Of a DNA stretch of 35,646 bases, positions 6,816 to 15,800 are shown piece after piece. A program made the translations under genes and the position numbers. Each line of letters starts with the position of its first letter. Positions within the stretch are counted from its first letter, which is position 1. The notes below the pieces were generated by a model that made no database searches, was not told the origin of the DNA, and was given only the letters and a program-made list of their open reading frames with translations. Origin of the DNA: Oscillatoria salina IIICB1 (GTDB lineage Bacteria; Cyanobacteriota; Cyanobacteriia; Cyanobacteriales; SIO1D9); the NCBI RefSeq assembly GCF_020144665.1, contig NZ_JAAHBQ010000073.1:1-35646 (forward strand), read 5' to 3'.

Positions 6816-9800
6816 TTACCAGGGACTACCAATCATGGTGAAGGCACTCCAGTAATAAGGATGATTTAGTTGTTTATCGCCGACAACAGTTAAACTAGAG
6901 GGTAAATCAAAACTTTGCTCTCCGGTAATTAATTTTCCTCCTTCTAACTTAACTTGACCTTGAATCATGGCTAATTGGGCTTGTCGCAGTGCTTCTGCTT
7001 TAATTGGGGCTTGTTGTAATTGTTGATAGAAGGTTGTCATTAGACCGAGCGTACCTTCGTCGCTGACATACCAGAGGCTACCTAATGCTGATTTTACACC
7101 AGCTTGGACGGCAAAACCTGCAAATCCTAATTCGGCTTCGCGATCGCCAACTGCGGTTCGACAAGCACTTAATACTAATAATTCCACTATCGGGTTACTT
7201 AATTCTAACTGACGCAATTTGGTTAGTTCTAATTTGCGCTCCCAAAATTGCACGTAAGAATTACTCGGTTCTCCTGCTTTAAATTCGCCATGAGTTGCTA
7301 AATGAATTATACCATAAGCTGCTGAATTTCGCGCGGTTTTTAAGTTTTTTTCAGTAAATTCTTCATTCAAAAAATAGCGCCCTTGCCATAAATTTCCGGC
7401 AATCAATTGTAACTCTATGGGAACCGCAGGTAAAGGGCTTTGGTCGCTAAATTCACTTGCTCCCATTGCTAATACTTGCATTTGCTTGAGATTGCGGTAA
7501 TTTGTATTAGCTAAACTCAAACTGGGCATTAAGCCGACGCTGTATTTTTCTACTACAAATTGATTGCCGTTGTGGAGTGCAGCCACAGGTAAAGAACGCA
7601 AGCCTTCATCCATAATAAAGGCAATATTATTAATTTCTTGTGCCGCTAAATCTGCTTCAACGGGGGCAATTAACCACTGATATAATTGTTGTGCTGATTC
7701 CAGGTAGGGACGGCGCTGCCGGACATCGGTGACTCCCCGACGAAAGCTGTTTGCTACTTCGATGAGTTTGGCTTTGGTGACTCCTGGAACTTGTTTGCGA
7801 ATGGTTTGATTTTGGGGGGTTACTAAGATTAATTCTAGGGTGATTTCTTCTGGTTTCCTAATAGTTCCTTTTACGGTCGGGGGAACAAAAACTACATAAA
7901 GTAAGGCGGGTTTGGTTCCGGTTTGCTGGGCGACATTGGCTAAGATTTTTCCGGCTTCGTCGGTGTTGACTTGGGGGACTTCTTCTAAGCCTAAATAAGT
8001 GGTAAATGTGTCGGTGAAGTTGGTTTCTATTTCTTGTAAGCTGACGCTGGGGATAGTTGCTGTTGTGGCTATTTGATTAATTTGTGGAAGTATTTCTTCT
8101 GCTGCGGTTTCGCTAACTTCTGTTTCTTCTGGTATTTGGCTAATGTCGGTGGGTGCAAATGAGGTTTCGTTGGCTGTAAAAGGTGTTTCTCCTGTTAGTT
8201 GGTTGCTTGAGGTTTCGGTTATTAATGGTTGGATGATTGATGGTTGCGGTGTGGGTTCTATTTCTGGGGTTTCAGCTCTGGGAGGGGCTTCTACTCCGAT
8301 TAAGCCAATATTACCTCGCTGAATGGTGTAGGGGAAAATTTCGCCGAGTTGCAAGGTTGATGTGCCACTGGTGATGATTCCGGCTGTGCCGTTTGTGCTA
8401 GAATCGCCGATGATGAAGGGTATGTCTCCTTCTGCGCCGTGTCTGATGATAATATTGCCGTTACCGTTACTGCCAATTGTGGAGATACTACTATTGTTCC
8501 CGTGGCGATCGCGAAAACTTCCGGTGGCGCGAAAATATCTCCCGGCGGTTATATCTACTTCTCCCCCTTGACCGGCTGTGCCTCCTTGGGCGTTAATAAA
8601 GGTAACTTCGATATCGGCGATCGGATCGAGAAAGACGTTACCTGCATTCCCTACAGTTGCACTACTGTCTATTTCTCCGGTTTGAATGGCGATAAGGGCG
8701 TTGACAAAGATCTCTCCCCCTGTGGTTCCCGATGTGGTTAAATTCTCTGTGGTTACTATACCTTCACTGCTGCTAAGGTTGAGACTTCCTCCGGTGGTGA
8801 TGATGTCGGCTGTGGTTACGTCTCCAATGGCATTTAGGTTGACGCTACCCCCAGATGTGGCGGTTATGGTGTCCGTGGCGGTGATGTTTCCCCCAGATGT
8901 AGCGTTGATGTTTTGGGCGGTTATTCCTGCTGTTGAGAGGTCATTTGTACTGTTTAGCCTTAAGTTAGCGAGGGCAAATTTTTGACCCCAATACCTCCCC
9001 AAGGATATTTTACCATTGCCCGCCGAAATTGTCAAGTCATAATTTTCCTGGGCAGCGCTGTCGAGAATGTTGGTAAAGTTAAGATCGCCGTTGCTAGTAG
9101 TAATGAAGAGATCGTTATTGATAATTATCTCATGGTCGTAATTTTGTGCGTTGATGGTGGTGACGTTACCGTTAAGTTGAGTTGTGCCGCCGCCGCCGAT
9201 GTTCAAGCTGGTCGCGTTGATGGTACTGTTAAATACAGTGGTGCCGTTGTTGTTAATTCTCAGGTTGCCTAAGTTTTGACTATTTCCGACGCTATCTGTA
9301 AAGGTAATATTTCCCGTTCCCGCGTTGATTGTTAAGGATGAGTTACCGTTGAGAGTACCATTAAAGTTGACGTTACCACCGTCGCTGACGAGGAGAGGGT
9401 TGTTGACGATGAGGGTATTTCCTTGAAAATTTAAGTCTTGGTTGGTGGTAGTTAGGTTAGCGTGAAGACTGATATCACCGATAAAAGTTACAGAAGCATT
9501 ATCGACAGCAAGAAGATCGCCTTGAATGAGAATCGAACCAAGAGGAGATTGAATCGTTACCGGATCGGAAAAGACGAGATTATCGTTACCAACGGTAATT
9601 GTACCATTTCCCTCTGCCGATCCGATCGCTATATTCGCAAACCCATCGACTAAATTAGCAATTTCGCTTCCACTTAAGTCTAATTCCCCGGTTACACTTC
9701 CAATTCCGATTTGGCTAGATTCGTTAATTGGGGCTATATTCAGCGTACCATTTCCGGCGACATTACTATTCAATTCGAGATCGGTTGCGCGAAAGTTGAT

Positions 9801-12800
9801 ATCGTCAGCAACATTAATACTTCCGGTGGTTGACAAAATACCGTTACTGATGATGTTGAAATTTCCCCCAATTTCTGCTTCACCGAGATTAGTATTGGTA
9901 GCGTTGACTAAGTTAACATTTCCCAGAGTAGTGAGATTAATTGTACCGCTAGCATTTAAGTTATCGAGAGTGATATCTCCGGTGGTGGTAAAGCTACTGG
10001 TTTGGTTAAAGCTGACGATACCACTATCGGTAATCGTCCCCACCGCAGTAAGATTAAGACTACCAGTAAGATTAGTTTCACCCAAATCGAGATTGTTGCG
10101 ATCGCTGAGGGTAAGATTATTCGCATTCGTAACAACTACCGTGCTAAAGTCGTGACTGTTATCGAGAATAATATCCCCAGTGGTAGCGAAAGTGACAATT
10201 CCGGGGACGATAACAATACCACTATTAGTAATAGTCCCATTCGCGGTAACATCTAAAGTACCTGCGATATTGAGATTATTCAAATCAAGATTGTCAATAT
10301 CGTTAAGAATGACATTATTAGCGTTAGCGATCGCCACACTATTCAAGTTATGCTGATTATCGAGGATGAGATCGTTTCCCCCAGTCGCGAAACTTGCTAA
10401 ACCTGCGACATTTACCACCCCACTAGCGGTAATTATCCCATTTGCAGTAATTCCCAAATTCCCAGAAACATCCACATTTCCTAAATCTAGCTGATTAATA
10501 TCGTTGAGGATAACATTATTCGCGCCGAGGATAGCTACCGTATTAAAATCATGGTCATTATCGAGAATGATATCATTGTCATTCGCATTCAAAGTCGTAA
10601 TTCCACCAATAACCAAATTAGCGCTATCGGTTATTGTCCCACCTGCGGTGACATCTAGATTCCCGGTAAGGTTAATTTCTTCTAACTCTAAACTATCTGG
10701 GTCATTTAACACCAGATTATTTGCACTAACAATAGTTACCGAAGTCAAATCGCTTGGTTCCAGGAGAATAATATCATTACCATTAGCATCTAGGGTAGTT
10801 GTACCGAGAATGTTCAACTCTCCACTATTGGTAATTATGCCATTCGCGGTGACATTGAGATTCTCATCGAGATTAATATTTCCCAAGTCTAAGTCATCGA
10901 TATCGTTGAGGATAACATTTCCCGCGCTAATTACTGAGACGGTATTGAAGTCGTTATCGTTATCGAGAGTAATATCGTTACCCGTCACATCTATATTAGT
11001 AACACCCGCGACAGTTACTATCCCAATATCGCTAAGGAAACCATTTGTGGTGATATCTAGGTTTCCCGTTATGTTAGTCTCTCCCAACTGTAAGTCATTG
11101 ATGTCGTTGAGAATGACATCTTGAGCATTGTTGAGAGCGATCGCGTTAAAATTATTCTGGTTATCGAGAGTAATATCATTCCCAGTTGTATCTATATTAG
11201 TAACACCCGCGACAGTTACTATACCAATATCGCTAAGGAAACCATTTGTGGTGATATCTAGGTTTCCCGTTATGTTAGTCTCTCCCAACTGTAAGTCATT
11301 GATGTCGTTGAGAATGACATCTTGAGAATTAGCGATCGCGATCGCGTTAAAATTATTCTGGTTATCGAGAGTAATATCGTTACCCGTCACATCTATATTA
11401 GTAACACCCGCGACGGTGACTATACCAATATCGCTAAGGAAACCATTTGTGGTGATATCTAGGTTTCCCGTTATGTTAGTTTCTCCCAACTGTAAGTCAT
11501 TGATGTCGTTGAGAATGACATCTTGAGAATTAGCGATCGCGATCGCGTTAAAATTATTCTGGTTATCGAGAGTAATATCGTTACCCGTCACATCTATATT
11601 AGTAATACCCGCGACAGTTACTACCCCAATATCGCTAAGGAAACCATTTGTGGTGATATCTAGGTTTCCCGTTATGTTAGTCTCTCCCAACTGTAAGTCA
11701 TTGATGTCGTTGAGAATGACATCGTTAGCATTGGTTATCGCAATAATATTGAAGTCGTTATCGTTATCGAGAGTAATATCATTCCCCGTTGTATCTATAT
11801 TAGTAATACCCGCGACGGTGACTATACCAATATCGCTAAGGAAACCATTTGTAGTGATATCTAGGTTTCCCGTTATATTAGTGTCTCCCAACTGTAAGTC
11901 ATTGATGTCGTTGAGAATGACATCTTGAGCATTGTTGAGAGCGATCGCGTTAAAATTATTCTGGTTATCGAGAGTAATATCGTTACCCGTCACATCTATA
12001 TTAGTAATACCCGCGACAGTTACTATACCAATATCGCTAAGGAAACCATTTGTGGTGATATCTAGGTTTCCCGTTATATTAGTGTCTCCCAACTGTAAGT
12101 CATTGATGTCGTTGAGAATGACATCGTTAGCATTGGTTATTCCAACAATATTGAAGTCGTTATCGTTATCGAGAGTAATATCATTCCCCGTTGTATCTAT
12201 ATTAGTAACACCCGCGACAGTTAAGATCCCAATATCGCTAAGGAAACCATTCGTCGTCACCTGAAAATCACCCGCAACATCAATATCTCCCAACTCTAAC
12301 TCATCACTGTCATTCAAAATCACATCTTCAGTGCTAGTCAAGAAAACCGTGCTAAAGTTATGCTGATTATCCAGGAGAATACTACCAGCAGCATCAATAT
12401 TCGTATTCCCCAAAATATTCAAGCTACCGCTATCGGTAACATTCCCACCAACAGTAAGCAATAACGTCCCATTAATGTTACTATCGCCTAAGTCTAAGTT
12501 ATTAACCTCATTGAGAATAACATCCTCCGCGCTAATAACCGAAACAGTATTCAAATCATTCTCGTTATCAAGAATAATATCATTCCCCGTCGCATCCAAG
12601 CTAGTCACACCCGCAACCTGTAAGTCACCATTATCAGTAATTATTCCCTTCGCAGTAACATTCAAATCACCCGAAATATTTGACGCATCCAGAATAACCG
12701 CATCATTCTCGACAATCGTTACATTTTGTCCAATAATTTGCAAATTCCCAAACTGATTATTTGCGTTATCCAGAGTTATTTCTCCTGTGGGAGTTGCATC

Positions 12801-15800
12801 CAAAATCGTCACACCCGTCACATTCAAAGCCCCAGTTTGCGAGATCTTAGCTGGAGCGGTAATATTAGTTAAATTTGGTGTCGCTGTCGTAAAATTAACC
12901 GTACCACCGAAATTATTTTCCGCTTGATTTAAAGTAATCGCTTCACCCGCAAAAATGCCGTCAAATGCTTCCCCCGAAGCTAAACTATTAACCGTCAAAT
13001 CACCTGTAACTGTTTGCGAAGGTATCTCGACATTTCCCACACCGCTAACTACAACATCACCATTAGGAAATGTAAATACCGAAAAAATATTACTCGCATT
13101 TGGATCGAGATTAACCTGGGGTGCATCAATATCAATATCACCTGCAACTTGAATAACTCCCACTTGAGAAACATTACCTTCCGAGTCGATAGCTAAATCA
13201 CCACCGACAAAGATAGTCCCTAAAATTGTCTCCCCAGAATTCAACAAAAAGACACCGCCAGTATTAGCTAAACTGGTAGTAAAAGTAGCATCTCCACCGA
13301 CAGTTAAAACGCCGCTATCGGTAATCGCACCCGTGGAAGTAATCATCAAATTACCTGTAATATTAGCCAAACCTAACTCTGTCGGTGCATTTTCATTAAT
13401 ATTGACATTATTACCTGTAAGTTGCAGGATTCCAAATTGATTATTATTGTTGAGAATAATATCGCCAACGCCAGAATTTATCGTCGTTATTCCGGCAATA
13501 TTCAAGTTACCACTATCGGTAATAGTCCCCGCAGTAGTAAGATTTAAACTACCTGTAAGATTGGAATTACCCAAATCTAAATTATTGATATCGTTGAGGA
13601 TAACATTATTTCCTTGAACCAAAGCAACGGTGTTAAAATCATTCGCATTATCGAGGTTAATATTACTTCCAGAAAGAGTCGCAACACCCCCAACCAAGAC
13701 ATCTCCACTATCGGTAATGGCACCATTGGCGCTAAGATCTAAATTACCAGAAATAACAGAGGTAGTTAAATCGACGGCATCGTTTTCAGTAATAGCAACA
13801 TTTTGTCCGATAATAGCTAACGTACCAAATTGATTGTTAGCTTCGGTAAGAGTAATATCTCCTGCTGGTGTCGCATTTAAAGTAACATTCCCAGGAATTG
13901 TTTGTGGTGTTGTTTGCACAATACTGGGTGTAGCGGTGACATTATCGATATCAGAAGTAACTGTATTAATCCTAACTGTACCAGCGAAAGAATTACCGGG
14001 TTGGTCTAAAATAATGGCATCGCTATTAAAAACTTCTGTAAATTGTTCCCCAGCAACGAGACTATTAACGGTAAGATTGCCATTAATTGGGGTTTCGGGA
14101 ATAGCAACTTCCCCAACTCCGCTCACAATTACGTCACCGTTAGGTAAGGTAATAAAGGGGGTAACTGTATTACTAAATTCCAGGGTACCATCGGCAGCAT
14201 TAATAATTACTTCCCCTGCAACTTGAATCTCGCCATTTTGCGAAACTGTACCCTCAGAATTGACAATTAAGTTACCACCAATAATACTATCGCCGAAAAC
14301 TGTATCGCCGGAATTAGTGAAGGAAACATTGCCTAAATTAGCAGCCGTAGTTGTCAAGTTGGCTGTACCAGTTATAGTGAGATTACCACTATCGGTAATT
14401 GCTCCATCAGCAGTAAGATCGAGATTACCTTGAATGTTAGTTATGCGGAGATTAAGATTTGTGTTATTGCGTGCAAATAAGTCTCCGGCTACATTGGGTT
14501 GAAACTGATTAACTTGTAATTCTAAAGGATTGTTAATTGTTCCCACTGAACCTGTGGCATTAAGGTTTAAAATATTGCTAGTAATATCGAGTCCAGTTGG
14601 GGCGCTGCTAATTGCACCTGTATTCAGATTAAGCGTGCTATTATTGCCTAAAATAATGCCGTTATTAAAGGTAGTATCGCCGCCATTGATGGTAAGATTA
14701 GGCGTAATTGTGCTGAAATCTAGTTCTCCGGAAATTGTCACTGCACCCGTGCCGTTTGTCCTACCAATTGTGATGGAATTAAAGCCCGGCTGTATAGCAT
14801 TAATTTCCTGATTTGTCAAGGTCAAAGTATTAATTCCGGAATCATCTGTTGCGCCAAGATTGATATTTTGTCCGGGTGTTGCTGGTTGAATAATTAAGTC
14901 GTTATTGGAGGTGACAATTACGTCACCTCCTTCAAAAGAAATAAAGTCAATTTCGTTACCAATTAAAGTAATTGCTGCTTCATTAGTTAGGAGAGAATCT
15001 GTGAGAAGATTATTAGCAGCAGAGAGAGAAATTATGCCACCATTTCCCATGTCAGAACGAGCATCAATTACATAGGTGGTAACATTAGTACCAGCGTCAA
15101 TAGTAACTGCACCGCTATTAAGATTACCGCTAGATAAGATAATGTCGTTAACGTTGATAAAATCTAGGGCTGATAAAATTATTGTCCCACCAATACCAGT
15201 ATCGGAGTTAGAGAAAATAATATCAGTAGCGATAAATCCTCCAGCTTCAACGGTAACATTTCCTCCGTCGCCAGCCGGGGAACTAGAATCAACATTTAAG
15301 ATGGAAACATCGCCACCAGCAGTTAAGGAAATAATACCACCATCTGCATTACCAGCGATCGCCTGAGTAGCTCCGGAACTATTAAGATTGTCTGTGCTAA
15401 GATTACCACCAGCAGTGACAGAAATTGCACCTCCGGCACCACGTTCGGCGCTAGAATCAATATTAGCTGTAATAATATCGCCACCAGCAGTAACAGCTAT
15501 ATCTCCTGCATCGCCATCATCTCCTTTAATAGAGGAAATTTCTCCGGTAATAATATTACCTGTTGCTGTCAAATTTATTGCACCGGAATCTCCTTCAGCA
15601 GTAGAGTTAAGAATGGTACCATTGCTGTCAATATCGCCACCACTGGTAATAGTTAAGACTCCACCTACTGTAGAGATATCAGCATTAATATCGACTACAT
15701 CTCCAGCGTCTAAAGTCAAGTCGTTAGTAAATGTGCCGTCACCATCAGTAGTAATAATACCATTAGTAACAATTGTACCTCCAGGATTAGGCGATCGCAG

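Noticed and set aside
6816-7900. CHAT domain as part of a CRISPR-linked Craspase-type system
   Set aside because: Craspase CHAT proteins are TPR-CHAT effectors of type III-E loci. This one is fused to a secretion signal and beta-helix, over 4.7 kb from the array with unrelated genes between.
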